In this document: positions 26,079-34,557 of the stretch, in pieces
Numbering within the stretch: position 1 is the first letter of the stretch
Layout: each line of letters starts with the position of its first letter
Assembly (NCBI GenBank): GCA_964414185.1
Contig: CAYPVK010000003.1
Location: 1-64,000, forward strand
DNA length: 64,000 nt
DNA from: UBA7488 sp964414185
Lineage (GTDB): Bacteria > Pseudomonadota > Alphaproteobacteria > CAAHEQ01 > UBA3637
Reading direction: 5' to 3'
Made by a program: the position numbers and the translations under genes
The notes under the pieces: model-generated
Database searches by the model: none
The model's input: the letters and a program-made list of their open reading frames with translations, nothing else
What the model was told of the DNA's origin: nothing

Positions 26079-26966
26079 TTATTTGTTACGTGATAAAATG
26101 AATGTTATTGTATGGTTTAACATGTCGGCTTTATCTGCGAACATCAGAATGGCTTTTTTTGCCTCTGTACCCAAATCTCGCGCTGTTTGGCGAGCTTCTT
26201 CAACACCCAATAAGGATACGAAAGTCGATTTGTGCGCTTTTGAATCTTTTCCGAGCGTTTTACCGACAGTCGCACTGTCGCCTTCAACATCCAAAATATC
26301 ATCCGTAATTTGGAACATTAAACCCATTGCACGGGCGTAAGCTTTTAACGCTTGCATAATTTCATCCGAAGCACCAATCAAAATTGCCGGCGCCGTGCAG
26401 GCAAATTCAAGCAATGCACCCGTTTTCATGGATTGCATGCGTTCGACTTCTTTTAAAGTCAAAGGTTCTTTTTCGCCCAATAAATCCATCATTTGCCCGC
26501 CGATCATACCACGCGTACCGGCAGCCCTTGATAAGGCCTCAATTAACTGAATTCGTACGGCCGCATCGGGATGTGTTTTTTTGTTTGCCAATACTTCAAA
26601 AGCTTGAGTAAGAAGCGCATCTCCTGCCAAAATCGCCGTTGCTTCGTCAAATTGAACATGGTTCGTCGGTTTTCCGCGACGAAGCGTATCATTATCCATG
26701 GCCGGCAAATCATCGTGAATCAATGAATAGGTGTGCACCATTTCCAAAGCTAAGGCAACCCGTGCGGCTTGTTCTTGAGGGACATCTAACATTTTTGCAA
26801 CGGTTAAAACCAAAAACGGGCGAAAAGCTTTCCCCGAACCGATGGCGGAATAACGCATTGCTTCAATAACACGCCTTTCACGTCCGTCGGGCATTTTTAA
26901 TTCATCATCAAACAGGTTGTCGACCAATGTTCGGGCTTCGGATAATTTAAGATTTAAGGGTGTCAT
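26079..26966 (-). CDS. ispA: Farnesyl diphosphate synthase (short-chain trans-prenyl synthase)
   Basis: Condenses IPP with DMAPP/GPP to make FPP for isoprenoid and undecaprenyl lipids. Both Asp-rich motifs are present: DDLPAMD (residues 85-91) and DDILD (222-226), with the chain-length region ALEMVHTYSLIHDD of IspA type. The start at 26966 gives 295 residues (E. coli 299) and overlaps the end of xseB by 20 bases; a longer TTG start at 27005 would add 13 unconserved residues. xseB-ispA(-dxs) is a common order, although dxs is not here. Confidence 0.93.
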   Translation of the reverse strand: MTPLNLKLSEARTLVDNLFDDELKMPDGRERRVIEAMRYSAIGSGKAFRPFLVLTVAKMLDVPQEQAARVALALEMVHTYSLIHDDLPAMDNDTLRRGKPTNHVQFDEATAILAGDALLTQAFEVLANKKTHPDAAVRIQLIEALSRAAGTRGMIGGQMMDLLGEKEPLTLKEVERMQSMKTGALLEFACTAPAILIGASDEIMQALKAYARAMGLMFQITDDILDVEGDSATVGKTLGKDSKAHKSTFVSLLGVEEARQTARDLGTEAKKAILMFADKADMLNHTITFILSRNK

Positions 26967-27195
26967 CGAATGATTGCGCTCCTGTAATGTTATTATTTTT
27001 ATCAAGTATCAATATATCAATTTTGGCTTTTGCGGCCGTTAATTTTTCTTCGCAAATTTTTTTAAGAGCCATCCCGCGTTCATAAAAATTAACGGCTTCA
27101 TCCAATTTGATGCGTCCCGTTTCAAGTTGCCGCACAACATTTTCCAGTTCGTCCATGGCTTCTTCAAAAGAAAGTTCTTTTACGTCTTTGTTCAT
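26947..27195 (-). CDS. xseB: Exodeoxyribonuclease VII small subunit
   Basis: An 82-residue subunit of the XseAB single-strand exonuclease. The family pattern is clear: SFEEAMDELENVVRQLETG, then LDEAVNFYERGMALKK. It lies upstream of ispA, as in many proteobacteria, and starts inside the end of a small coiled-coil gene (4-base ATGA overlap). xseA is not in this window. Confidence 0.95.
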   Translation of the reverse strand: MNKDVKELSFEEAMDELENVVRQLETGRIKLDEAVNFYERGMALKKICEEKLTAAKAKIDILILDKNNNITGAQSFDDTLKS

Positions 27196-27521
27196 TTTTT
27201 TGCCTTTTTATCCGATTTGTCGGACGGTTTTTGCTTTGTTTTTTTGAATGTTTTTTCTTTAACTTCAACTTCGCGCAGAGCAATTTTGTTGATTAAATCC
27301 CAAACCAATTCGCGAGCATCAAAAATGGCTTGCAATTTAATTAAATCTGTTTCGATTTTTTCGTTTGTATCCAAAATTTGTAAAATTTCATCTTGCAAAT
27401 CAAATGCGCCTTTTGAAAGAATTTGCATTTCTTCCCATAAAATTTTATCGTTTTGGGCATGCTCCAACAAATGGTTGAGTTTATGTAATTTATGAGCAAT
27501 TTCGTGTGTATAGTCTTCCAT
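27192..27521 (-). CDS. Small coiled-coil protein of unknown function, 109 aa
   Basis: Predicted to be entirely helical (residues 5-85), with heptad-like Leu/Ile spacing and a very basic Lys-rich C-terminus (about 88-109), with no Cys, signal or membrane segment. No family recognised. A GGAG site precedes the ATG and the stop overlaps xseB by 4 bases, so it is probably co-translated with exonuclease VII small subunit and FPP synthase. Confidence 0.75.
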   Translation of the reverse strand: MEDYTHEIAHKLHKLNHLLEHAQNDKILWEEMQILSKGAFDLQDEILQILDTNEKIETDLIKLQAIFDARELVWDLINKIALREVEVKEKTFKKTKQKPSDKSDKKAKK

Positions 27522-27533
27522 TTAAAAAACTCC

Positions 27534-28115
27534 TTATTTTTTACTTATAGGCAAGGTTTTGCCAAATGACAAGCTTTTTTGTTTATTTTCGGCTATCTTT
27601 CTTTCAAACCAAGCCTCTGATTTTTTCGCCGTATTGACATCCCAAAGATATTCAAACCGTTTTTTGTATTTCAATACCGTATCGGGATCATTCCATACGA
27701 CTAAACAATTTTCCGAATTTTTCAAACTTGCGGGATTTGTCCAGTTATAAGAGCCGGTAATTACGGTTTCGTTATCGGCTACCATAAATTTATTATGTTC
27801 AATGCGATGTTTGGAATGCACACGAATGTTTAATCCGCTTTCATACAGCTCAACGGATTTTGCACCGCGTCCGGCCGCTTGTACTCTATCGGTCAAAATA
27901 CGTATCGGCACACCGCGTGTATATGCTTGTTTCAAAGCAGCGACAATATTATTGTTATTGATTGAATATACAGAAATATCAATACTTTGTTTTGCATTGT
28001 TCAACAATCGGATTATTTGATTTTCACAATCAAGCGACGGGGTAAAATAAACAGCCGTTTCGGCATTGATTTTTAAGGAAAATAAAGTAATGCAAACAAA
28101 AACTAAATATTTCAT
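27534..28115 (-). CDS. Exported phospholipase D-like nuclease
   Basis: A 193-residue protein with a signal peptide (cleavage near NAE, residue 19) and a single PLD domain: the HKD motif is H107-x-K109-x4-D114, followed by GSYNWT. Single-HKD proteins of this length match the Nuc/EDTA-resistant endonuclease group, which work as dimers in the periplasm, rather than true phospholipases. The substrate is likely DNA or RNA (family inference). Transcribed 13 bases upstream of the coiled-coil gene, possibly the same unit. Confidence 0.9.
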   Translation of the reverse strand: MKYLVFVCITLFSLKINAETAVYFTPSLDCENQIIRLLNNAKQSIDISVYSINNNNIVAALKQAYTRGVPIRILTDRVQAAGRGAKSVELYESGLNIRVHSKHRIEHNKFMVADNETVITGSYNWTNPASLKNSENCLVVWNDPDTVLKYKKRFEYLWDVNTAKKSEAWFERKIAENKQKSLSFGKTLPISKK

Positions 28116-28215
28116 AAAAACAGCTCTAAAAAAATTGAAATCCGTTCTTTAATCTTTTATGGTCACTATAACAAAAAATTAGGCAAATGAAAACATATTT
28201 TTTATCGGAACAGAT

Positions 28216-29511
28216 TTATTGTTTTTTTGAAGTTGCCAAAATGTCTTGTAAATGCAAATATGCCGAAGAATTTTCGGGAACGGTTTTCATTGCGCGTTCG
28301 GCCAAGCGTCGGGATTCTTTTGTATTGCCGATAAGTTGATAATATTCGGCCATTGCATAATCGGCCATCGGAATATTTTTATTTTTTCCCTGTGCAATGG
28401 CAAGCAGGCGCCATGCTTCGGGTATGTAAGCATCTTGCGTAACGACGCGCGATAAATGAAAGACGGCTTTTTCGGATGCTTGTTTTTGTTCACTTTCGGT
28501 CAGTGCTTGTCCGAGTGCTAAACGGATAAGCGGAGCCCGGGGCAACAGATCGACCGCTTTTTCATAAGTGCTAACCGCTTCGTCCACACGACCCGTTTCA
28601 AACAAAAATTGGCCTTTAAGTTCATAAAAAAACGGATTATTCGGATTAAGCGTTATTAACTCGTCTATTTTTTGCAATGATTGCGGTATTTTTTTATCGC
28701 GGTATAAAGCAATTGCCAAAGCGTATTTGTCGGGCAGGGCATCGTCTTGGTATATTTCGCGTGTTTTTTTCGGCGGATATAAAAAACCGATTAATTTTGC
28801 CCGAATCATTTCAAATGCCACATCTTGCGTTGCCGGTTTGGCATTTGCCGTAAAACGTTCCATATCGCGTATGCGGTCTTTTGTGACGGGATGCGTATTA
28901 AGATAGGCACCGGCCTCCTGAGGAGCATTTAATCGTTCCGATTGTTTGATTTTACGCATTGTATTGCTGAATCCGACCAAAGAATATCCCGTTTTATTCA
29001 TGATATCAACGGCCGTCCTGTCCGCGGAACTTTCTTCAACTTGCCGATAAGATAAATACAAACCCAATGCGGAACCTTGACCACCCATCATAACGGCCAT
29101 TCCTGCATCGGGCCGCCCGCCCGCAGCAGCGACCAAACCTCCCAAAACAGTTGAAATCAAAGCGGTTGAGCGAGCGTTTTTCAGCTGTTCAATGCCGCGT
29201 ATGACATGCCCGCCGATGATATGTCCCGTTTCGTGTGACAAAACGAATGTGACATCATCAACGCTTGTTGCATTGGTAATCAATCCCGTGTGGACAAAAA
29301 TGGTTTGTCCGCCGGCCACAAATGCGTTAATGGAATTGTCGTTTATCAAAACGACTTCCGCATTGGCGGGATCTAATCCGCCGGCCGTAAAGATTTTACG
29401 TGCATAACCGTTTAATACGCTTTCAACTTCGGTATCGCGCACAATTGACAAGGCATTCGCACAAGGTGTAAAACATAAAAACGAAAAAAGGATGCATATT
29501 AAATATTTCAT
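28216..29511 (-). CDS. M48 family periplasmic metalloprotease with TPR region (BepA-like)
   Basis: Exported zinc protease and chaperone-like protein of 431 residues. A signal peptide (about 1-20) leads into the M48 peptidase domain with H93-E-T-G-H97 and a third ligand region ESSADRTAVD near 157, then tetratricopeptide repeats from about 270 to 420. This domain order matches BepA/YfgC, which takes part in outer-membrane protein (LptD) assembly and quality control. Monocistronic and divergent from the MCE genes. Confidence 0.92.
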   Translation of the reverse strand: MKYLICILFSFLCFTPCANALSIVRDTEVESVLNGYARKIFTAGGLDPANAEVVLINDNSINAFVAGGQTIFVHTGLITNATSVDDVTFVLSHETGHIIGGHVIRGIEQLKNARSTALISTVLGGLVAAAGGRPDAGMAVMMGGQGSALGLYLSYRQVEESSADRTAVDIMNKTGYSLVGFSNTMRKIKQSERLNAPQEAGAYLNTHPVTKDRIRDMERFTANAKPATQDVAFEMIRAKLIGFLYPPKKTREIYQDDALPDKYALAIALYRDKKIPQSLQKIDELITLNPNNPFFYELKGQFLFETGRVDEAVSTYEKAVDLLPRAPLIRLALGQALTESEQKQASEKAVFHLSRVVTQDAYIPEAWRLLAIAQGKNKNIPMADYAMAEYYQLIGNTKESRRLAERAMKTVPENSSAYLHLQDILATSKKQ

Positions 29512-29565
29512 AATCTCAAGCTAGTTAAAAAAATTGTTCGCGTCAATAAAAATAATAAAGAGTTC

Positions 29566-29594
29566 TTGACAATTCGCAGATAATCTTGTCAAAT
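29566..29594 (+). promoter_or_regulatory. Possible promoter for the MCE gene pair
   Basis: TTGACA (29566-29571), 17-base spacer, weak TCAAAT (29589-29594). If used, transcripts start near 29601, which rules out the ATG at 29593 and supports the one at 29623. Confidence 0.45.
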
Positions 29595-29622
29595 GGTAAA
29601 AGAAAAATTGAAGGGTTTTTAT

Positions 29623-30135
29623 ATGAAACAAGAAAACAAAGAAATGGTGGCCGGCGTGTTTTTATCCATTTTATTGGGCTTCATCCTTTTGTTTTTGCAT
29701 GCCCAAAAAGTATCCGACAAACGCCCGTCATCCTTTACGCTTTACGGACAATTTACCAAAGCCGACGGTTTAATGAACGGTGCCGAAGTGCGTTTGGCCG
29801 GGCTTAAAGTGGGCGAAGTCGTTTCTCAATCTTTGAACGGGCAATATGCCGTCAAAGTCGGCATGTCGTTTCCCAAATTTGTAGAATTGTCTGCCGATAC
29901 GTCTGCCGTGATTGAAACCGATGGGCTGTTGGGGGCAAAACATATCGAACTTGTGCCGGGCGGCGATGATGAATTATTAAAATCCGGCGACAGTATTTTA
30001 TATACGCAAGACGCTTTGATTTTGACCGAACTGATGGATAAGGTTAACGCCTATATGCGTGAAAAGAAAAAAGGCGAAGCGGCTGAAGTTCAAGAAGGAA
30101 TACAAGATGATTCAGATGCAGGAGATTTATTATGA
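29623..30135 (+). CDS. MCE/MlaD family protein (first of a tandem pair)
   Basis: Membrane-anchored substrate-binding component of a phospholipid transport (Mla-type) system; sits in the inner membrane facing the periplasm. One N-terminal membrane segment, then an MCE domain with ADGLMNGAEVRLAGLKVG and IETDGLLGAKHIELVPGG. The tail after residue 140 is charged. I chose ATG 29623 rather than 29593 because GAAGG lies before it and the predicted promoter would leave out the earlier ATG. The stop overlaps the next MCE gene by 4 bases. MlaE and MlaF are not in the window. Confidence 0.88.
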   Translation: MKQENKEMVAGVFLSILLGFILLFLHAQKVSDKRPSSFTLYGQFTKADGLMNGAEVRLAGLKVGEVVSQSLNGQYAVKVGMSFPKFVELSADTSAVIETDGLLGAKHIELVPGGDDELLKSGDSILYTQDALILTELMDKVNAYMREKKKGEAAEVQEGIQDDSDAGDLL

Positions 30136-30575
30136 AAAAGAATCCTATTGAAACGATTTTAGGTTTTTTTGTTCTTATTTTCGCCGGTACATTTTTATTT
30201 TTTGCCTTAGCGCGCGTTGATGTAAAAAACGTATCGGGCTATAAAGTAATGGCTAATTTTTCAAAGATCGGCGGTTTGGAAGTTGGTTCGGATGTGCGAA
30301 TTTCCGGTATTAAAGTCGGGTCGGTGTTGGAAACAAAGCTTAACAAAGATACTTATACGGCTGATGTTTATTTAAGTATTGACCCAACGGTTAAATTGCC
30401 GATTGATACGGTTGCCGCGATTGCCGATGTCGGTATTATGGGTGATAAATATGTACGTTTGGAACCGGGCAAGAGTGCCGCATTGTTAAAAGACAATGAT
30501 CAAATCATTAATACGAAAAGTTATAAATCTTTGGAAGATAACGTTTCGGAATTCATCTTTTTATCAACGAAATAA
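30132..30575 (+). CDS. mlaD: MlaD, outer-membrane lipid asymmetry protein (second MCE)
   Basis: A 147-residue single-MCE protein with an N-terminal anchor (about 7-26) and the diagnostic SKIGGLEVGSDVRISGIKVG and VGIMGDKYVRLEPG segments. It resembles canonical alphaproteobacterial MlaD more closely than its upstream neighbour does. The pair may form a mixed hexamer (inference). The downstream DUF2155 gene follows at 15 bases, a conserved alphaproteobacterial neighbour of mlaD. Confidence 0.92.
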   Translation: MKKNPIETILGFFVLIFAGTFLFFALARVDVKNVSGYKVMANFSKIGGLEVGSDVRISGIKVGSVLETKLNKDTYTADVYLSIDPTVKLPIDTVAAIADVGIMGDKYVRLEPGKSAALLKDNDQIINTKSYKSLEDNVSEFIFLSTK

Positions 30576-30590
30576 AGCGGGGCATGGGAA

Positions 30591-31109
30591 ATGGATTTTT
30601 TTAAATATGCATTATTGGTGTGTCTTGTTTCAATTCCGGTACGGGCGGCTAATATCGAAACCGATAAGGTGGTGTTGCGCGGTGTTGACAAAGTTACGGG
30701 ACGCATGAGCACGTTAGAAGCCAAAATCGGTGTTCCGGTTGAATTTGGCGATTTATCCGTTACGCCTCAAAAATGTATAACGCGCACGCCTGAAGAAACG
30801 CCCGAAAATGCGGCATATTTGGAAATTGTCGAAAAAAATACAAAAGGCGATATTACGCCCGTTTTTAACGGATGGATGTTTTCTTCCAATCCGGCGTTAA
30901 GCGCTATGGAACATCCCGTTTATGACATTTGGGTTATTTCTTGCGTCGTAAAAGCACCCAAAACGCCTTCGATTGTTGTAAAGGATGATACCTATCCTTT
31001 AAATGAAGCGCAAAATGAAAACGAAGAAATCCCGGCAGATGAAGATAATCCTGCTTTGGCCGAAGATGAAAGCGAAAATACCGCTTCAACAATTAATAAA
31101 AGCGAATAG
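30591..31109 (+). CDS. DUF2155 domain protein
   Basis: A 172-residue exported protein with a signal peptide (cleavage near VRA, residue 19) and the DUF2155 core: RGVDKVTGRMSTLEAKIG, FGDLSVTPQKC, then FNGWMFSSNPALSAMEHPVYDIWVISC, written here as shorter pieces FNGWMFSS and HPVYDIW. Two Cys could form a disulfide. The acidic tail of about 35 residues is variable. DUF2155 is an alphaproteobacterial family of unknown function regularly next to mlaD, as here. Confidence 0.9.
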   Translation: MDFFKYALLVCLVSIPVRAANIETDKVVLRGVDKVTGRMSTLEAKIGVPVEFGDLSVTPQKCITRTPEETPENAAYLEIVEKNTKGDITPVFNGWMFSSNPALSAMEHPVYDIWVISCVVKAPKTPSIVVKDDTYPLNEAQNENEEIPADEDNPALAEDESENTASTINKSE

Positions 31110-31129
31110 TTTTTATACAAAAAATACGG

Positions 31130-32236
31130 TTAAGGATTTATGCGTTCATAAATTCCGTCGGCATTTTTTTGATATATTTCTTTTTCGGTTGAATTTTCCC
31201 AGATGATTTCCAATGAGTCTTTGGTTTTATGAATAATTTTTGCTTTATAAGGCCCCCTTTGTATATAACCGTCTTTAACTTGGAACAATTCTTCAAAGTC
31301 CGAATGAAGCAAATGGATTTCATTTTTTGGGCAAGCGCGGTTTATATAGGTTTTTAAGATATTTTCATCAAAGAAATTTTTTCTGTCATTCAATTTTTTC
31401 AAATGCTTATAATACACGCACCGACTTGTGGTGTTCGGCGTATCGTCGCCCAATAACATTTTCATATTGTCTTTGCCATATTGGATGAACGAATCCCATT
31501 GCCGTCGGGCATAGTTTCCCGATTTAGGCGCATCGCTGTCTTTGATAAGTAAAACATCTTGCAAGTTGGATACTTTACCGCCGTGTTTTAAGATAATATC
31601 ACGCCAAAAGGGCATATCTTCCGCCAACGCGTATTCATCAACATAAGTGATATGGTGTTTTTTTAGGAAATTATTTCTAATCATTGCACAAGGGTGCGCA
31701 ACAGGCACTTCAAATAAAGTCCTGATTTTGGCATCTTCCGGGTTTAAAGGGAAAGTATCCTTTCTTATAAAGTTGTCGGGGCGGGTAAATGAACAACCCG
31801 TTGCGACGATATCAGGGTTTTCTTCTAAAAATTCAAGCTGTTTTTCAAAACGTTCCGGCAAAGATTCGTCGTCATCATCCATTCGAGCGATGTATTTGCC
31901 GCGCGCTTTTTGCAATCCGAGATTCAAATTATAAACAAGCCCTTTGTTTTTGGTATTTGAAAAAACGCGAATCCGTTTATCTTGTTTTGCATAGGCGTTT
32001 AAAACCTCTAGTGTTGAATCCTTGGAGGCATCGTTGATAATAATAAATTCAAAATCGTTTGCCGATTGTGACAAAATGGATTCGATAGCGCGAGGCAAAT
32101 AATATTCCGCCCGATTATATGTCGCCATTATGACTGATATTTTCGGGCGGGGGAAAAGATGTAAACCACCCCAAAAAGCAAGCAAAAAAATGCCGCTTAA
32201 AAATATATAAAATATTTGAATGGGGACTTTTTTCAA
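31130..32236 (-). CDS. Membrane-anchored family 2 glycosyltransferase
   Basis: A 368-residue GT-A enzyme with one N-terminal membrane segment (about 7-27) and the motifs VIMATYNRAEYYLPRAIESI, IINDASKDS and the metal-binding ARMDDDDES. It probably adds a sugar during polysaccharide or glycolipid synthesis; acceptor unknown. The start is a TTG at 32236 preceded by TAGGTAAAA; the next Met lies inside the conserved catalytic core at residue 38, so TTG seems required. It begins 6 bases after the dehydrogenase stop, as part of the same unit. Confidence 0.88.
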   Translation of the reverse strand: MKKVPIQIFYIFLSGIFLLAFWGGLHLFPRPKISVIMATYNRAEYYLPRAIESILSQSANDFEFIIINDASKDSTLEVLNAYAKQDKRIRVFSNTKNKGLVYNLNLGLQKARGKYIARMDDDDESLPERFEKQLEFLEENPDIVATGCSFTRPDNFIRKDTFPLNPEDAKIRTLFEVPVAHPCAMIRNNFLKKHHITYVDEYALAEDMPFWRDIILKHGGKVSNLQDVLLIKDSDAPKSGNYARRQWDSFIQYGKDNMKMLLGDDTPNTTSRCVYYKHLKKLNDRKNFFDENILKTYINRACPKNEIHLLHSDFEELFQVKDGYIQRGPYKAKIIHKTKDSLEIIWENSTEKEIYQKNADGIYERINP

Positions 32237-32242
32237 TTTTAC

Positions 32243-33256
32243 CTATTTCCTGATGACGGCGTTTACAACTTTTCCTTTTAAAAAGTTTTTGATATTGTCG
32301 AAAGTCGTATCGTTAATACGATCGATTGCATCTTTCGTGTTAAATGCAATATGCGGTGTTGCAATGACATTATCAAATTGCATCAGTTTTAAATTCATTG
32401 CGGAATCCAATAAAAATTCATTATCTTTCAAACGGGTGGACGTCATAATTTCATCATGAACCAAAAAGTCTTCATTTTCCAAAACGTCCAATCCGGCACC
32501 GCCCACTTGGCCATCGCGCAAAGCTTGATAAAGTGCTTGCGTATCAATTAAATCGCCGCGTGCCGTATTAATGATGATGACGCCGCGCTTCATTTTTTCA
32601 AAAGCTTTTTCATCCAATAAGTGGATATTTTCGGGAGTTGACGGCACATGTAAAGAAATAATGTCCGATTTTTTAAACAAAGAATCCAAATTTTTGGCGT
32701 ATAATTTTTTAAGCTCCGGTTTCGGGTATAAATCATAGGCAATAACATTCATACCGAAACCTTGAGCAATTTTAATCATATGTTGGCCGATTGAACCGGT
32801 TCCCACAACGCCGATTGTTTTGCCGGATAAATCAAAACCCATATAGTTTGAAACGTCAACGCGGTTATGTTTCATGTCATGTTCCGCGCAAATAATTTTG
32901 CGCGCTAAGTTCAACATAAGCCCAAAAGCAAATTCAGCCACCGTTACTTCACCGTATCTGGGAACGTTAACGACTTCAATGCCGCGTTTTTTGCAATAAT
33001 CCAAATCAATGTGATTAAAGCCCGTCGACCGTGTCGCAATCAATTTTAAATTCGGAAACAAATCCAATTTTTTGTTGGATAAGGTTTCGGAGTGCGTGAA
33101 AACGGAAATAATTTCGGAATTCAAAAAAGGTTCCAGTTTCGTTTTGCTTGTCGTATTTAATGTCGTGTTAAAAAATTCACAGTCAGAATTAATTTGCAAA
33201 TATTTTTTTGCGTGCTGTTTTAATCTGGCATCAGAATCAAAAAATAAGATTGTCAT
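32243..33256 (-). CDS. D-isomer specific 2-hydroxyacid dehydrogenase
   Basis: NAD-dependent reductase of a 2-oxoacid; the D-lactate dehydrogenase-like subgroup is most likely. Rossmann motif GVVGTGSIGQH at about 145-155, the catalytic Arg in NTARGDL, a Glu in VLENEDF and His in TPHIAFNT. Length 337 matches D-lactate dehydrogenases of fermenting bacteria. Substrate (pyruvate or other) is not certain from sequence. A fermentative enzyme fits the low-potential ferredoxin and the N-type ATPase in the window. Confidence 0.87.
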   Translation of the reverse strand: MTILFFDSDARLKQHAKKYLQINSDCEFFNTTLNTTSKTKLEPFLNSEIISVFTHSETLSNKKLDLFPNLKLIATRSTGFNHIDLDYCKKRGIEVVNVPRYGEVTVAEFAFGLMLNLARKIICAEHDMKHNRVDVSNYMGFDLSGKTIGVVGTGSIGQHMIKIAQGFGMNVIAYDLYPKPELKKLYAKNLDSLFKKSDIISLHVPSTPENIHLLDEKAFEKMKRGVIIINTARGDLIDTQALYQALRDGQVGGAGLDVLENEDFLVHDEIMTSTRLKDNEFLLDSAMNLKLMQFDNVIATPHIAFNTKDAIDRINDTTFDNIKNFLKGKVVNAVIRK

Positions 33257-33343
33257 ATTTGGTTTCTCCCAAGTTAAGTTGTTCTGTCTATCTGTAATAT
33301 AGACAATTTTGTTTTATATTACAAGAGTGTATGTAAAATGAAT

Positions 33344-34201
33344 TTATTTTGGTTGGTTTGGATGTAATAATCTGAAGATTTTTACTAATTCCGCTTTTAA
33401 ATCTTTACGTGATACAACCCGGTCAACCATGCCGTGATCCAACAGGTAACTTGCCTTTTGGAAATTTTCCGGCAGTTTGGCCAAAGTAATTTGTTCAATT
33501 ACACGGACTCCCGCAAAACCGATTAAAGCATCCGGTTCGGCAAACGTTACATCGCCCAACATGGCAAATGAAGCCGTTACACCGCCCATGGTCGGATTTG
33601 TCAAGATATTAATAAAAGGAAGTTTTTTTTCTTTTAATTTTTTGACGGCAACCGTAGTGCGAGCCATTTGCATCAAGGACAAAATGCCTTCCTGCATCCG
33701 CGCACCGCCCGAAGCCGGTACTAAAACCAAAGCGGCTTCTTGCAATAAGGCAAGTTGGGAGGCTTTGATAATCGCTTCCCCGACGGCCGTACCCATTGAA
33801 CCGCCCATGAAAGCAAAATCAAAAATGCCGACAACAGCCGGGTAGCCTCCGATTTTTCCATGAGCAACCAGTATTGCATCTTCCGTTTTAGTTTTTTTTC
33901 GATATTTTTTTAAACGGTCCGTGTATTTTTCCATATCCGCAAAGCGCAAAGGGTCCTCTTTGACTTTCGGTAACTGAATCAATGTATATTGGCCACCGTC
34001 AAATAACATTTCAAAACGTTTTAATGTCGGCAAAGCAAAGTGGTAACCGCAATGCGGGCATACGAAATTTTCTTTTGTTATTTCGGAATGGAACAACATT
34101 TCGCCGCACCCTTTGCATTTATCCCAAAAATAATCGGGAATATCTTTTTGGACAGCCAATTTTTTAACCGTCGGACGGGTGAGACTTGTGATCCAGTTCA
34201 T
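33344..34201 (-). CDS. accD: Acetyl-CoA carboxylase carboxyltransferase, beta subunit
   Basis: With AccA, transfers the carboxyl group from biotin to acetyl-CoA to give malonyl-CoA for fatty-acid synthesis. The N-terminal zinc ribbon has C29, C32, C48 and C51, and the crotonase-like domain shows GASGGARMQEG and PTMGGVTASFA. Length 285 is typical. accB and accC are elsewhere in this window, accA is not. It follows ihfB by 3 bases on the same strand. Confidence 0.96.
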   Translation of the reverse strand: MNWITSLTRPTVKKLAVQKDIPDYFWDKCKGCGEMLFHSEITKENFVCPHCGYHFALPTLKRFEMLFDGGQYTLIQLPKVKEDPLRFADMEKYTDRLKKYRKKTKTEDAILVAHGKIGGYPAVVGIFDFAFMGGSMGTAVGEAIIKASQLALLQEAALVLVPASGGARMQEGILSLMQMARTTVAVKKLKEKKLPFINILTNPTMGGVTASFAMLGDVTFAEPDALIGFAGVRVIEQITLAKLPENFQKASYLLDHGMVDRVVSRKDLKAELVKIFRLLHPNQPK

Positions 34202-34204
34202 AGG

Positions 34205-34489
34205 TTATTTGCCTTTTTTATTTAAAGCGTCATTAACATTTTTGCCGGATTTGAAGAAAGGCACTTTTTTGGCCGCAACTTGAACGCTTTCACCCGTTTT
34301 GGGATTTCTTGCGACGCGAGGTCTGCGTGTACGGACGGATAAAACGCCAAATCCGCGTAACTCTACACGGTTTCCGGCGGCTAAAGCTTTCGTAATTTCA
34401 TTAAAAACAGTTGAAACGACGCGTTCGGCATCAGTTTTGCTGAGCTTATTTTGATCTGCAATTTTTGCAATTAATTCTGATTTTATCAT
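34205..34489 (-). CDS. ihfB: Integration host factor beta-like (HU/IHF family)
   Basis: A 94-residue DNA-bending protein. Features favour IHF beta: start MIKSELI, the ELRGFG beta-arm base and RNPKTGE..VPFFKSGK end. It would form a heterodimer with IHF alpha. The ATG at 34489 follows AGGATAAAAAG. Next to accD and downstream of the ATPase operon end, with about 68 bases between. Confidence 0.92.
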   Translation of the reverse strand: MIKSELIAKIADQNKLSKTDAERVVSTVFNEITKALAAGNRVELRGFGVLSVRTRRPRVARNPKTGESVQVAAKKVPFFKSGKNVNDALNKKGK

Positions 34490-34557
34490 ATCTTTTTATC
34501 CTTTGTTAATGTTAAATGTAATGAGTTCTTTTACTTGTTTTTTTGCAATTTGTCAAG

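Noticed and set aside
26967..27005. TTG start at 27005 for ispA
   Set aside because: Adds unconserved residues and overlaps xseB further; the ATG at 26966 gives the family length.
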